64,000 nucleotides of DNA from Desarmillaria ectypa (GCA_030407005.1 JAUDYN010000014.1:1-64000); one strand, 5' to 3'. Shown: positions 1 through 12,367, counted from the first letter of the stretch. Translations and numbers: made by a program. The notes: generated by a model from the sequence alone, not told the origin.

Positions 1-410
1 AGAAAGGTATGATCCAAGCGAGGACAACCATCTAGGGAAGTCACAGACTACCTAGTCAAATGGAAAGGATGGACTCGTGAGCACAACTCATGAGTTCAAG
101 AGAACAAAATGACGAATGCTTTGGAGGCAATCCAAGAGTACCAGGCCAGCGTAAACCACGCCATATATACTCCAAAAATCGCAACCAAAAAGGAAGTGGT
201 CAAGATACTGGACCACGAATACTCAGAACACGGCGATGTGGCCTACCTCGCCAAAAGAAAAGACGGATATACCAAGTGGATTGTCAATCCAGATGAAGAA
301 ATATGGAAAAAGCTGATTGATCAGTACTGGATCAGTCAAATTGCAACACAGTTCGACACCCCTTTGGAAGAGACCTAGCAGTCGGAACGACTGCTCTAAC
401 AAGGGGGTAA
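1..410 (+). pseudogene. 3' end of a chromodomain Gypsy polyprotein, cut by the window edge
   Basis: The frame reads through a chromodomain core (YLVKWKG-type motif at about 46-75). It is followed by a C-terminal tail ORF at 109-378 beginning MTNALEAIQEYQ and ending in a stop at 376-378. A nearly identical tail is encoded on the minus strand at 37256-37528, which identifies the family. The chromodomain part has an in-frame TGA where other copies have tryptophan, so this copy is broken. A chromodomain at the end of integrase is typical of Ty3/Gypsy chromoviruses and is thought to steer integration to heterochromatin. A G-rich purine tract just before 411 fits the polypurine tract of the adjacent LTR. 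The 5' part of the element lies outside the window. Confidence 0.85.
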
Positions 411-833
411 TGTTACGATTTTTCCGTTATCTTATCTTATCCAAGTCATATCCATGACTCATCCATCTAATCTAATCAAGAAACCGACTTGTATCCAGCT
501 ATTCGCTGGCTACCACCCTCATTCTCACTGTCTGTCACCCCAGACGCTTTCTATTGGTTCTATGATCCTCCCAGATCACCCAACTTCGACACCATTTGTG
601 CATGGACCATAGTGTTTCATCTAAATATAACGCCATAGAAATACTATATAAACAGAGTAAACTAGACAGTTGTACTCTATCTCTTGTTTAAATTAACACC
701 ATATACTTCTTGTCTGCACAACACAGAAGACCTCCAGCTTTTATATCTCACATTGGGTGATCGTTCGAATGCGTAATGGCCCAGAGGGATCAGCTGATCA
801 TCCCAAGTCACATGCCCAAGTCGGTACCTAACA
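411..833 (+). repeat. Gypsy 3' LTR, 423 bp (TGTTACG...TAACA)
   Basis: It starts TGTTACGATTTTTCC right after the purine tract and ends CCTAACA. The same 423-bp length and sequence type recur at 35843-36265 (+), 36801-37223 (-) and 40638-41060 (-). It contains a TATATAA-type promoter box near 645-655. The target-site duplication cannot be tested because the 5' LTR is off the window. Confidence 0.9.
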
Positions 834-1057
834 CTGCATCCTTCAATGCAGGTCCCCAGCCCAAAACATTCATTGAGTGGGTCAAGCTCAGTCCCACTAA
901 CCCCAATGAGACTAATTCCTACACTCTATCACATCTCCTTACCCCATCCTCTACTAGTAAAGGACTGTGCATTGACATGAAGTTTTTCTTTGATCCTTTC
1001 AAGCTCATCATCCCTGCGCAGAAATATAACAAAACTTGTTTTCTTGGCCATCAGATA

Positions 1058-1267
1058 TGTTGGGATAGCAATCCCAAGCAAGTACTAGAATGTACTCGAA
1101 GGATTGGCTTACTCAGCTGGATCAACTTTGGACCATAAAAGTGGACATACATAGTATTTCATAGTAAGTTCTAGAAGTAGTACAAAATGTATTTAAGTAG
1201 GACACCTCTTGCTCAAGAGGTAGTATTTTACCATCCTTTCTACGTTCTCCTCGCTCTCGTTACAACA
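1058..1267 (+). repeat. copia 5' LTR
   Basis: A 210-bp LTR starting TGTTGGG and ending ACAACA, with a TATTTAAG promoter-like box near 1190. It pairs with 5409-5620. Confidence 0.92.
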
Positions 1268-1351
1268 GGTTATGGGCCCCGGCCCTAACTGAACTACTTA
1301 CATCATCACCAACTTCGCACTCTCATACTTTACGTACACACATAGAACCAA

Positions 1352-4300
1352 ATGGATAGCCAGTCCATGTATAGGATTGAACCCCTTAAGGGCCCAGAAA
1401 ACTACCCGACATGGAAAGTCAAGATGATCGATATACTAACCGATTTAGGTCTAATTGACTATGCCAATGGAAGCTCTGTGGCCCCGGCAGAAGCGGCACT
1501 GGTGGCAGATTGGAAGAAGAGCGATAGGAAGGCTCTTTCGACAATAAGGCTGCGGGTTTCGGATGGCCCGCTGGTGTATATTGCTGGTTCTAAGACTTCG
1601 GCAGAAGCCTGGAAAGCTCTGAAGGACATGTATGAGTCAAGGGGACCCATGGGAATTGTCCTTGTGAGAAGGAAATTCTTTAGAGCTCAGTGTGAAGAAG
1701 GAGGAAACATAGAGGAGCATATTAGGACTATGAGGTCCTACCAGGAGGAGCTGGCATCCCTTAAGCAGACTGTTGAGGAGGAGGACTTCTCAATCACACT
1801 GCTCACATCACTTCCGGAATCATGGAATTCATTCATTTCATCAGTGGATACTGCAGACTTGAAGGATTCATACAAATTGATCTCCCGAATTCTCCAAGAA
1901 GACATCCAATTGTGGGAAAAGACTTCTGACCCAACGACAACACTTGCAGCACATGGCAAGAAGAAGTTTAATCCGAAAATCACATGTTATGGATGTGGAG
2001 AAACTGGCCACATTAAGGCCAATTGCCCAAATGGGAAGAAGAATCCCGGAAAGCAATGGAAGGGGAAAGGGAAGGGCCAGACTCAGGCACATGTTGCCAA
2101 GTCAGATTCCAATGAAGAAGATTACGCATTTTGGGCAAAAGACATCACACCTACTGCACTTGCAGGGTCATCATGGATTGGGGACTCAGGCACCATCAAG
2201 CATATAGTCAAGAATAGATTGCATTTTTCTGACTATGTTGAGACCCCAGGACATGAAGTTATTGGTGTAGGAAGGTCAAAAGGCTTGGGAAGAGGAACAG
2301 TTAAGATTAAAATGGTTGAAGGAGGGAAGACCACCGCAGTCACTCTAAAGGACTGTATTCATTGCCCTGAAGCACCATTCAATCTTATATCATTAGGGCG
2401 CATCACGGATGCTGGGTTTGAACTCAAATTCAAGGAATCCCGGATGGATATTATCTCACCACGTGGCAAAAGGATTGGCCATGGAGATAAAGTATCGAAG
2501 CTGTATAGCCTAGATATTATTGTGCCAGAAATAACCCAGGCCCATGTGACAAAACCGGCCCGATCATGGCAGAAGTGGCATCAGGTAATGGGCCACTTAA
2601 ACATGGGATCAGTAAAGAGACTATTTAGGAAGAAAATGGTCAAGGGAATGGATGTGGATGAGTCGGCAGTGCCCCAGAAGGATTGCGAAGCCTGCATACA
2701 GGCCAAACATCATGCCGAGCCATTTCCACAAGAAGCTGAAAGGAATTATACCAAAATAGGTGAAATGACATTTTCGGACTTATGGGGGCCAGCCCGAACT
2801 CAGGGTATCCACGGAGAAAGATATTACATAAGCTTCACAGATGGGAAATCCCGGAGGACAATGTTGTATTTTCTGAAGTCAAAACAGGGTACAGAAATCT
2901 GAAAGAAGATTCAGCAGTACCAAAAATACATCAAAGTCCACACTGGAAGGGATCTGAAGTTTATGAGGATTGATAATGGGAAGGAATATATCAATGAGGA
3001 GGTGAAGGAATACCTCCAGAGCAATGGCATCCAGTTGGAACTGACTGCCACATATTCACCATCCCAAAATGGAGTTGCCGAGAGAGTCAATCGGACTCTT
3101 GTGGAGCATGCTCGTGCCATGCTAGAAGAACATCACCTGCCGAAATTTTTATGGCCCGAAGCAGTGGCATATGCCACATATTTGAAGAACTGATCACCAA
3201 CCAGGGCCATCAAAAATGATCTAACCCCAGAAGAAGTGTTTTGTGGAACAAAACTGGACATTTCAACACTCCAGGAATTCGGAACAAAGTGCTGGGTGTT
3301 GCAACAGGATAACAAAAGGTCAAAACTCGACCCAAAATCAAGGGAATTTATCTTTACAGGTCTTACAGATGAATCAAGAGCCTGGAGATACTATAACTCA
3401 CAGACTAGGCAGATTCAGACCTCAAGAAATGTTATATTCCCTGAAGAGAGCATTCTAAATGCTAACAATGATGAATACATTGTGTCCCATCCTCCACTGC
3501 TCGAGGGGGAGTCAGGGAGCAAAGTCGAGCAGATTCTGGATGGAAATGATGATATTTCGGACAAATCCACAGGTGCCGGGAATGCCGAAACAAAAGGGGA
3601 AATGCCCCTTGATGACCCGGCAACCAAATCAAAGTTACCTGTATGGCGTGGGAAGGTGATTCAGCCATGCAACAAATCAGTCCGGATTGCATCAGTAGCC
3701 CCACCAAGTTACCGGTTCCTTAATAATCCAGCCTCACGAGGCACAAAATTGCCAGAGAAGCAGCAGGAAGTAACAAAGGAACCACTGGAGACTGCAAATA
3801 TTGCAGTAGAATATGCATGTGTGGGGGAGACTGCAGATAACCTCAGTGATGAGCCATTAAGCCTTGAAGAAGCCAAAACAAGGCCAGATTGGCATCATTG
3901 GAAGAAAGCAATGGATGAAGAATATAATCTATTGACTTCTCTAGGCACATGGCAGCTGGAAGAATTACCTCAGGATAGGTCGCTTGTTGATTGCAAGTGG
4001 ACCTACAGGCTGAAAAGAGATGGTGATGGAAAAATCACCAGGCACAAAGCCAGACTTGTTGCGAAAGGATTTTCGCAGAAACCTGGAATTGATTTCTTTG
4101 AGACATATGCACCCGTAGTTAGGCTGGACACATTCCGCCTACTTATGGCCATTGCCGCACAAAGAAACCTGATTATTCATGGAATGGATGTCATTGGAGC
4201 CTACTTAAATGGAAAGCTCAATGAATCCATTTATATGGCACAGCCACCCGAATATTCTGATGGGAGTGGCAAGGCGGCACACCTCAAGTTGACATTATAT

Positions 4301-5401
4301 GGACTCAAGCAATCTGGCCGAGTTTGGAACGAGAAATTAAATGCTACCTTTTTGGGACTCAGATACACAAGATTGATTAGTGATCAATGTGTGTATATCA
4401 GACAGATGGATTCTGGTCCTATAATTGTAGCTGTGCATGTAGATGACATGACACTGCTTGCCCCAGATGATGAAACCATGTCTATTATGAAAGAAGAGCT
4501 TAAGAAGAAGCTAAATGTTACAGACATGGGGGAGATTCAATACATATTGGGCATGAAGATAGACAGGAATTGGGAGAAGGGTACCATTACCTTATCACAG
4601 AAGGCATATATTTTGAAGGTACTCGAGCGAATGGGCATGAAAGACTGTAAACCAGTCAAAATGCCTATGGACCCGAATGTATGGCTAGAGAAAATCCCCG
4701 AAGACGATCCCCGGAGCGCTGACACAGCCACCAGGCAATATTACCATACTGGTGTTGGATCTCTGATGTATGCAGCCAATGGATCTCGGCCTGATATTGC
4801 ACATGCTGTCACGGAATTGAGCAAATATGTACAAAATCCGGCCGCTGAGCATGTCACAGCTCTGAAATGAGTTTGCCGTTACTTGAAGGGGACTCTAGAT
4901 TTTGGAATCACATATGGAGGGACTACAGATGAACTGATACCCTACTCAGATTCAGACTGGGGAGAAGACAGGACAGATAGAAGATCAACATCTGGTTATG
5001 TCTGTACCTATGCAGGGGGAGCTGTTACTTGGAGTTCAAAGAAACAGCCCACTGTAGCTCTATCCACTATGGAGGCAGAATATATGGCCCTTTCGCAAAC
5101 AACCCAAGAAGTAATATGGTTGCGGGAAATTTTAACTGAATTAGGATTGCCACCTGATGGTGCAACCACTATTTTCGTCGACAATCAGTCAGCGATCAAA
5201 TTTGCTGAGAACCCCGTATTCCACGCGCGATCGAAGCACATAGACATACGGCATCACTTCATTCGCGAGCGCATGGCTTCAAATGAAGTCAAAGTTCAGC
5301 ACTGCGCATCAGAGGAGAACTTAGCAGATATATTCACTAAAGGGCTACCAAGACCATTACATGAATATCTATCTGCAGGTATTCTAGGAGCTCGGAATTG
5401 A
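1352..5401 (+). pseudogene. copia Gag-Pol polyprotein with three in-frame stops
   Basis: All segments (1352-2902, 2903-3193, 3194-4870, 4871-5401) lie in one reading frame, separated only by TGA at 2900, 3191 and 4868; no frameshift is needed. In order: UBN2-type Gag (residues ~1-180), CCHC zinc knuckle CYGCGETGHIKANC (~212-225), aspartic protease with DSG (~276), GAG-pre-integrase HHCC (WHQ, GHL, CEAC), and the integrase core with acidic residues in FSDLWGP, FTDGKS and NGVAERVNR. Reverse transcriptase follows (HVDDM as the YVDD-box variant), then RNase H (DSDWGED, STMEAEY, VDNQSAIKF, KHIDIRHH). At 3191 and 4868 related elements carry arginine, so TGA fits a CGA-to-TGA transition. No autonomous protein is expected without readthrough. 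Confidence 0.95.
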
Positions 5402-5408
5402 GGGGGAG

Positions 5409-5620
5409 TGTTGGGATAGCAATCCCGAGCAAGTACTAGAATGTACTCGAAGGATTGGCTTACTCAGCAGGATCAAGTTTGGACCGTGAAAGTGGACATA
5501 CATAGTATTTCGTAGTAAGTTCTAGAAGTAGTACAAAATGTATTTAAGTAGGACACCTCTTGCTCGAGAGGCAAGGATTTTACCATCCTTTCTACGTTTC
5601 TCCTCGCTCTCGTTACAACA
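5409..5620 (+). repeat. copia 3' LTR
   Basis: A 212-bp LTR that pairs with 1058-1267. It begins immediately after the polypurine tract and ends GTTACAACA. Confidence 0.92.
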
Positions 5621-5892
5621 CATCATTTTAACCTGTATAGGCTGGTTGTATACACTCAGAAATCGTAAAGAAAAGCTTACTTCTCTCTGCTTGTTGCAAG
5701 CTGTGTCAGTGATCTAACTATGGAGCATGGTAGGGGCGAAAACAGAGGCTCACGGAATGTGCGATCACGTGAAGTTGTTCGGTTACCGGCCCGTACGGCG
5801 ACCCACAGTTTGAACTTACCCCATTGCCACCGCGACGACCGTCTTCCTCTCGATAGCCCTACATAGCGAGAAACTATAAAGGAAACGTTGCT

Positions 5893-7226
5893 ATGTCGCC
5901 TTTTAACAGTTCAGTCTCGTGCGCCGCGGAATGGCCCACTGAGATAAATCACTTAGCGGGCTTACTTGACACTGCAATTCCCTCGCAACTCGTCAACGGT
6001 CCTTGCCCAGTCGTTTCTTCCCGGGCCTCTCCTCTACTTGAGGAGCTCAGAAATAGTCTTTCAGGTTCACCAGAACAACTCGCAGAGTCAACTTCGGAAA
6101 TACTCGATATTTTGGATTTGCTGCTTTCAACGGTTGGCACGCTCAGGGCTCTCTCCGATCTTTTGAAGGATAATGCTGCACAGTCAACGATACCATTTTG
6201 GTCTTTGTTGATACGCTCACTGGCGTTTATCTGTTATGATAAGTCATATATATTGTGGGTGCAAATGAAATGAAGCTAGAATTATTTGCTAACGAAATTA
6301 TGGACAGGGAAGAGGCGGCTTTCGTTCGACCACGGTTATCGCACGTGCGAAGTTTTATGGAGGATGGACATGCTTCATTGCTGATATCTCATATCGTTAA
6401 AGATATTCAACGGCCGAGGCCGATCATAGACGATGAGGCTTCAGGGCGGCTGTCTAATATCACAGCGGAACGCTCGAACGAAGAGTCACAGGAAGAATAT
6501 GACTTGGAAACATCATACGATGACGAATTGTCCTCGGATAGTGACACTAGCTATGAACGCACGGAGGCTTTAACGGATCCGACGTCTGCTCAGTCATCCT
6601 ATGTTCCCCTTGATGCCCACATTCTCGCGCATCGGAGACACTCGAACTCTGTTGTTCTTCCGTACCTTTGTGTGACCGATCAGGAAGACATATTTAGCCT
6701 AATGAGTAGTGTTCTATATCAGCGTTCCACTTGGGGAATTTCTGAGCCTGTGGTTGGAGTTATCTTGTCAAAAACAGGGTTCGTTGGGCGCGTGGTGCTA
6801 GGTTGGCTTGATGAAGAGCACGCTGACCCTGACGTTCTAGTGCGTTGGCTCCTTCTCCTGGCCCATTTACCGCCACTGACTGAGTTTGAATAGCCGGCAG
6901 CTCGATTTGCATATGGAGATGAGACGCGTACAGACTCCTCGTTAGGAGTGTACGATCTTACTGACCCAGTAAGTACTCTCAAATTTGGGCAATTTATCAT
7001 CAGCCTTCGCGCGCATGTCGAGGCAATCGTGCCCCAATGCGAAACACCGACGTTCAAACGGTTTTTATGGAGATCAGATAATATCGATGATGACAATCGC
7101 GGGTCCGAAGAACAATGGGAACAAGGGATCGTCAATTGGCTTAATACTGTTGAAAGATGGTTGGTCTTTCTTTATTTGGTGTTACCCTTGTCCCTCATGT
7201 ACTTAACAGTAACGCGGACCACATAG
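5893..7226 (+). CDS. Unrecognised spliced protein A (408 aa as modelled)
   Basis: The model joins 5893-6254, 6308-6839 and 6894-7226. The first intron has donor GTGGGT and a GCTAAC branch site. The second (54 nt, GTGCGT...TAG) removes an in-frame TAG and restores the segment VLPAARFAYGDE. The protein has an N-terminal helical part, an acidic Ser/Asp/Glu-rich linker (residues ~190-215) and a compact C-terminal domain (EPVVGVILSKTGFVG, VVLGWLDEE, YDLTDPVSTLKFGQF). I do not recognise the family. The last 22 residues look unnatural and cover a good candidate intron (7160-7209). Removing that intron would join this frame to the downstream gene at 7268, so A may be the N-terminal half of a longer protein. 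Codon use and intron style match host genes, not transposons. Confidence 0.6.
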
Positions 7227-7267
7227 GACCTTCCGAACCTTCCTCCACCCATTGCCGCTCATCCACC

Positions 7268-9451
7268 ATGGCTGACTCCGAAAAGCGCGTAACGCGGTCT
7301 GCTTCTAAGTCTAGGTCTGCACACCGTCCGAGGCGCTCTATGTCTGCCGACAGCAAACGCGAACCTCCCCCAGCGGAGCTTGCTCAATTGCTACCGGATA
7401 TCGATCTCGCACATCCCCGAGAACATTTCCTCGGAGCTACGGATCTGACAACCCTGCTGGATAGGGCGTCTGCTCAGCCTGCAGAACGTGGAAGGCAGGA
7501 GTGAGTAACGGCCAATCGTCCTTCTCTGAATCGCCCCCTCACCATTTTGCAGAACAAAGACGGATAGTGGATCATCCAATACTGGAAAGGCTGGTAAACG
7601 ATCGAAGAGTGCTGATGCACTGTCTTGTTCAGCGTATGTCTTCTTTTTTGATTGTTTTCCAACTATATGTGCTCATGCTGGGCCATCAGTTTGGGTGCAA
7701 AGTCCTTGGCTGGTATGTCTCCTACCGCAAAGTTGTCTTTCTCCAGCTATGCCCATGACCGCAAAATCATCAGTTTAACCAACATACAGCTGGAAGCGGA
7801 TGCAAAAATCGCCAACGTTTCGGAGATCAACGAGATGCTTAAAATTTATGGGGAAATGACTCAATATATGAAGCCACCTATCCATGAGGCAAGTACTTGT
7901 CCAATGACTGACTTGTGCCCATTGATGTTTGTCCTACTTAGCATGAATTACCTGTAGTTGACAAACGCGTTGAACAAGTTCGCAATCACTTTCTCTCTCA
8001 AGTAGATGCATGCTCTGGGAGTAAAAACACTCCTGAGCTACCCCAACACTTTTGGGAGATCATTTTGGGCTGTCTATCGTCTCTCTTGTGGGCGTCAGTC
8101 GGTGGCTACTCAAAGGAACTCGGCGGCAATTTGCACAACGAAGCCGAAGCTCGTCATGAGTGGGATATTCTTCTGAACTTGGGATTCGTTGAGACTCATG
8201 AGCTTGCCTCTGGGCGAGTCGTGTAAGTCTCGTCTATTTACGAATCCATGTTCTCTGTTTACCCTTGATTGTAGTCTTGAAAGAGCCCTATTGCTCTCCC
8301 GGAATGTCGCCGCAGATGTGATGCAAACCTCCCTCAAGCCTGATGGTGCTGAATTCAAGAATGTTGCAAGACAGTCGCGCAATATCGCTCTTCAACATGT
8401 CCGACAATTAGGCGATGCCGACTCCAAGCTTCTCCGTCAGTCAGACGGCTTTGCCGCTGTTGCTCTCTCGCAATCCAACGATGTCTCAGCACTTTTTGAT
8501 AATGCTGAGGCAGCCAAGAAGGCCATACTAAAGCATGCAGGAGATGAACCGGAGCTGGGTATTGTTGATGCCATCTTGGCATTGCCGTTGGAGCGCCTGA
8601 AGAACATCGAGGAACCTCTCATTCGTGTTACAGAGACCCGCGCAACCGTTCGGGCCGCTAGTAGGACTCTCATCCCAGATAATATTGCTGAGCCGGATGA
8701 AAATGTGGTGTCAGAGAAGCCGAAGGTGAAAAGATCTAGGTCGGCTCGTGGGAGCTCAAGACGCCCCCAGTCTACCACGACGCAAAGGGAGCTACTTGCT
8801 ATTGTGGAAGAGCGGGAGGGACGTTTCCAGGTGCCCAACAGGGAGGACAACAAGGAAGGAACAAACAACACCCAGGTCGTCAACAATGCAGAATTGCTGC
8901 ACCCTTTTGCGGTGACGTGCTCCGAGACTAAATCAGTACCCAAGATGGTATTTGCTCCTGGTGTGGTGATGAACGTCAAGGAGCTCCTCACCAAACTTCT
9001 GCTGGCCGTTCTAGTCGCCGAGTACAAGAAGCCTACCCAGACTTACGCGAAGGCCCTTGTGCAGGCAAAAATGTATTTAGAAGCTTCAGTTAGGTATCTC
9101 GCAAGCCTGGGAGTGACCAAGCATGCTATCTTCGCGCTAGCTACAGATGGCGTCGAAGGGGCTGTACTCATGGCTTGGTGTTCAAGCGACTCCGAAGTGA
9201 GATCCTTTCTTTTGTTGCAGCAATTCATACCCATCTTCTACTAGAGCGTCTATATTGTGGAACGCAACGTACAAACATTTAATGTCTCCTCACCCATTGA
9301 GGTGTACCATTTCGTGACGGTACTTTTACGTCTGCGAGAATATAGTGATACTACGCTGAAGGACGTGGTCGAGGAGGCGTTACGGGCCGATGACTTCAAG
9401 CAAACTAGCTGGAACAAAACGGAGCAATTCAATAGAATGGAGCAAGGTTAA
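7268..9451 (+). CDS. Unrecognised spliced protein B (640 aa); possible PD-(D/E)XK-like C-terminal core
   Basis: Exons: 7268-7500, 7553-7633, 7690-7888, 7942-8222, 8275-9196 and 9245-9451; all phases agree. The N-terminus is basic and Ser/Arg-rich (MADSEKRVTRSASKSRS), probably disordered and nuclear. Residues ~85-250 are helical. A second low-complexity basic stretch (KVKRSRSARGSSRRPQS) lies near 410-430. The C-terminal ~150 residues contain VAEYKKP (~511-517), then QAKMYLEASVRYLASLG and VLMAWCS, VYIVERNVQTF. An E-x-K on a strand followed by such a helix is seen in restriction-nuclease-like folds, but this is an inference from pattern only. The third intron appears to be GC-AG (7889-7941, GCAAGT donor); the nearby GT alternative gives an immediate stop. 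The ATG at 7268 lies only 41 bp after the end of gene A. Confidence 0.65.
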
Positions 9452-10150
9452 TTAGGATTTAGCTGATATGTACACATGCTTTCTACTTGCTATCGAAATG
9501 CTCCGCTATATATTTTATATTTGTTATGCGTATTCTTTCATACACGGCGGCACTCTGCGTATAATACCTGTTTATCTCGTCTGCATGTTCAATGTTAACG
9601 TTCAAACGCTCAGCACCTGTTTCCCTTCGCATATCCTCCATCCAAAGTTTCTTATACATCATACATTGATATGAGTTCCGCGTCGCGCGAGCGGACTTGC
9701 CAGACAACTGGAAGTCACGTGTAGCTTAGGAGTCACTCGAGCCTTAGGGCAGGCCTTGTACAGTAACATCATCCATGTCCGTACGGTAGCCACAATCGCG
9801 ACTATCACGAGCATTATCCATTCTTTCTCCTGGACATAGCGAGACGGTTCCAACTTCTTTTGTTTCTGTCCCTCCTAGGCTGCCTTCCTGACATTCAATA
9901 GTAGGTCCATTTCACTGGAAGCAAGTCGGAGCGATTCTGTATGCTCGAACTGGGACCTTCCGTGCTTACTAGTTTCTAGAAAGGCTGGAATTGATAATCT
10001 AACGTATACTCTTCCTTCATTATGGCACAGCGACGCCCTATCAGAAATCCTCCTTGTCCCTTGCTTGACCTCCTCTGCCAAGATTTTAGATCGTCGCACG
10101 ATGTATACATTTAAGCCCATCCGTAACACAAAGCACGGAGCTCATACCTC
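9452..10150 (+). other. Intergenic, no supported feature
   Basis: Several short ORFs occur on both strands, including a minus-strand frame at 9659-9853 with a hydrophobic stretch (EKEWIMLVIVAIVATV). None has recognisable domains or convincing splice continuity, so nothing is called. Confidence 0.5.
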
Positions 10151-12367
10151 ATGGTTCTGCTCCTTGTTTTTCTTGCCTTATTCTCATGCTCAAGTGCGAT
10201 ATACGAGAGGTTCGACGACCTTCTGACCCAGTACTTTAATTACATTATCGTCGGAGGCCAGTCAGTATTGCCAACCACACTAGGCTACTTGTCCGCTAAT
10301 ATCGAGGTCAAGGTGGAACCGCAGGGAACGTACTCGCGAATCGGTTGACAGAGGATCCCAATGTCTCCGTCCTTGTTCTCGAAGCCGGCCTATCGTTCGT
10401 CTCCCGCATACTTTCTCTACGCTGTTATTAACTAACCTTCATCCAGGACATCCGATGTCCTCCTCTCTGAGGTCCCTTTCTTTGGCCCTCGCTTGGTTCC
10501 GGGAACGCCCTGGGACTGGAACTTCACCACGACCGAGCAACCGGGATTTAAAGGACGCTCTGTTCTGCTGCCTCGAGGCTTTGGATTAGGGGGAAGTAGT
10601 GCTGTTAGTATGTCATCTCCTTTTCCTTGATGTAAAATACAATGGCCGACGTGTTATTAAGATAGCATGGTTTACATGCGTGGTTCCTCTCAAGATTACG
10701 ACCGTTATGCCTGGGTTAGTGATGACGATGCATGGGGATGGGATGATTTACAGCCGTACTTTCGAAAGGTAAATCGTTGGCTTTCTTCTTGCTACTCACC
10801 AAGCCCACTCCACTACGACAGAATGAACGCTTCGTGGCTCCAGCCGATAACCACGACATAACGGGTCAATTTGACCCTGCAGTCCACAGCTTCAATGGCA
10901 TCAACTCTGTGTCTCTGCCCGGATCCTCATGAGGTACTGACAACCGCGTCATTCAGACAACGGCCGAATTACCTGATGAGTTCCCTTTCAATGTGGATTA
11001 TAACTCTGGGTATCACCTGGGCGTTGGTAAGTATTGCTATTAAGCCTTTGGCTGAGGCTAAGAATCGACAGGATGGGTGCCACTCACCGTCGGAAATGGG
11101 ACCCGAAGCAGCTCGCAGATATCCTATCTTGAGCCTGTATACATTGACCGACCGAATCTGCATATCTTGGTTCATGTTCATGTTACTCGAATTCTCTGGT
11201 CTGGTAATAAGAACATCAATGGACTACCAACATTTAACGCAGTCGAGTTTACTGAAGATGCCGGAGGTGAATGGAATTTCTGGCGACAAGTATGGCTGTC
11301 GACTGACATTTCGTCATCTCCTAGTAACCACGCACACCATCGCGCCTAAAAGTCTCAGGGAAATCGTTCTTTCTGCTGGGTCCATAGACACGCCACATAT
11401 ACTCCTTCATTCTGGGATCGGCGACGCAAAGGAACTCGCCGCTTTGCACATTACACTGGCCCTCCATCTTCCAGATGCCAGCAAGAACTTCACAGACCAC
11501 CCCATTTGGAGCATGCTTTTCACCGTTAGCGACACTAATGCTGTAGAAAATATCTATTTCAGAAACGTGACATTCCAAGCAGACGCCTTAGCCGAGTGGC
11601 AAGCCAATCGAACAGGCTTTTTGACGGCGGGAGCGTCAAATCAGCTAGGGTTCCTTCGAATTCCTGATGACGCGGGGGTCGTAGAAGGAGAACCGTGTAC
11701 TGGCAACGAGACAGCGCATTATGACTTGATTTCATCGGTATGTACTACATCAGAACCTGGTTAAAACATTAGTTGTTTTATTCGCTTGCAGAACGGGGTT
11801 TTCGGGATCCTATCCCAGAAACAAGAAACTTCTTTTCCGTCAAGCCGGCGGTTATGTGTCCTCTATCGCGTATGCTCGGTCACATTCTCCGGTCTTTGTT
11901 AATATTCATCGGTTTTGCATGTAGGCGGGAACAACACCATCAACAGTACGAACGCCTTGGACCCTCCGCTGATTAATCCCAACTTCCTCTCACATCCAAA
12001 AGATCTTGCTATTATGCAATATGCTATTGCCAGCGTACAGAATTAGTCATTGCTCCGTTGTGGAATGGATATATCCTCGATATCGTAACAAGCACTACCG
12101 AAGACGATATCAGGAATGCAGTGGCCAGTCATTTCCATCCGGTGGGTTCGGCAAGCATATCCCCAATGAATGTTGATTGGGGAGTGATGGGCCCAGATCT
12201 GAGCTTGAAGGGCGCCAAGGGTGTCAGGATTGTCGACGCGTCAGTTTTGGTGGGTCTTTTTAAAAGAACATGGTAGCATTGTTCCGTACCAAGCTTACCT
12301 TCATCATTTTCAGCCATTCTTACCAGCAGCGCATACTCAAGTGCCGGTGCATGTTGTTGGAATTTGA
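10151..12367 (+). pseudogene. GMC oxidoreductase (aryl-alcohol-oxidase-like), decayed paralogue of 42740-44994
   Basis: It aligns exon for exon with the intact gene at 42740-44994. It has a secretory leader (MVLLLVFLALFSCSSA), the FAD-binding start YIIVGG, then TPWDWNFTTTEQPG, RGFGLGGSSAV, VYMRGSSQDYDRYA, HFHPVGSASIS and LPAAHTQVPVHV. Lesions: the first intron donor GTTAGT of the paralogue is GCCAGT here (10255-10260); an in-frame TGA lies at 10930-10932 where the paralogue has arginine; a one-base frameshift lies near 12040-12046 (SVQN then stop); and the C-terminus ends early after VHVVGI (stop 12365-12367). Aryl-alcohol oxidases are secreted flavoenzymes that make hydrogen peroxide for lignin decay. 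The alternative is a poorly spliced living gene, but the combined lesions make that unlikely. Confidence 0.85.

Larger units (their letters stand above)
1058..5620 (+). mobile_element. Ty1/copia LTR retrotransposon, almost complete but defective
   Basis: The element has a 5' LTR at 1058-1267, gag-pol at 1352-5401, a polypurine tract (GAGGGGGAG) at 5400-5408 and a 3' LTR at 5409-5620. The LTRs begin TGTTGGGATAGC and end GTTACAACA, with about ten substitutions plus small indels over about 210 bp, so the insertion is not recent. Several LTR differences are CG in the 3' LTR and CA in the 5' LTR. A candidate primer-binding site (GGTTATGGGCCC) follows the 5' LTR at 1268. Flanking 5-mers (AGATA on the left, CATCA on the right) do not match, so the target-site duplication is lost or rearranged. 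Confidence 0.95.

Noticed and set aside
776..1138. 120-aa ORF between the Gypsy LTR and copia 5' LTR
   Set aside because: It runs across the LTR end and into the copia LTR, so it is a chance frame.
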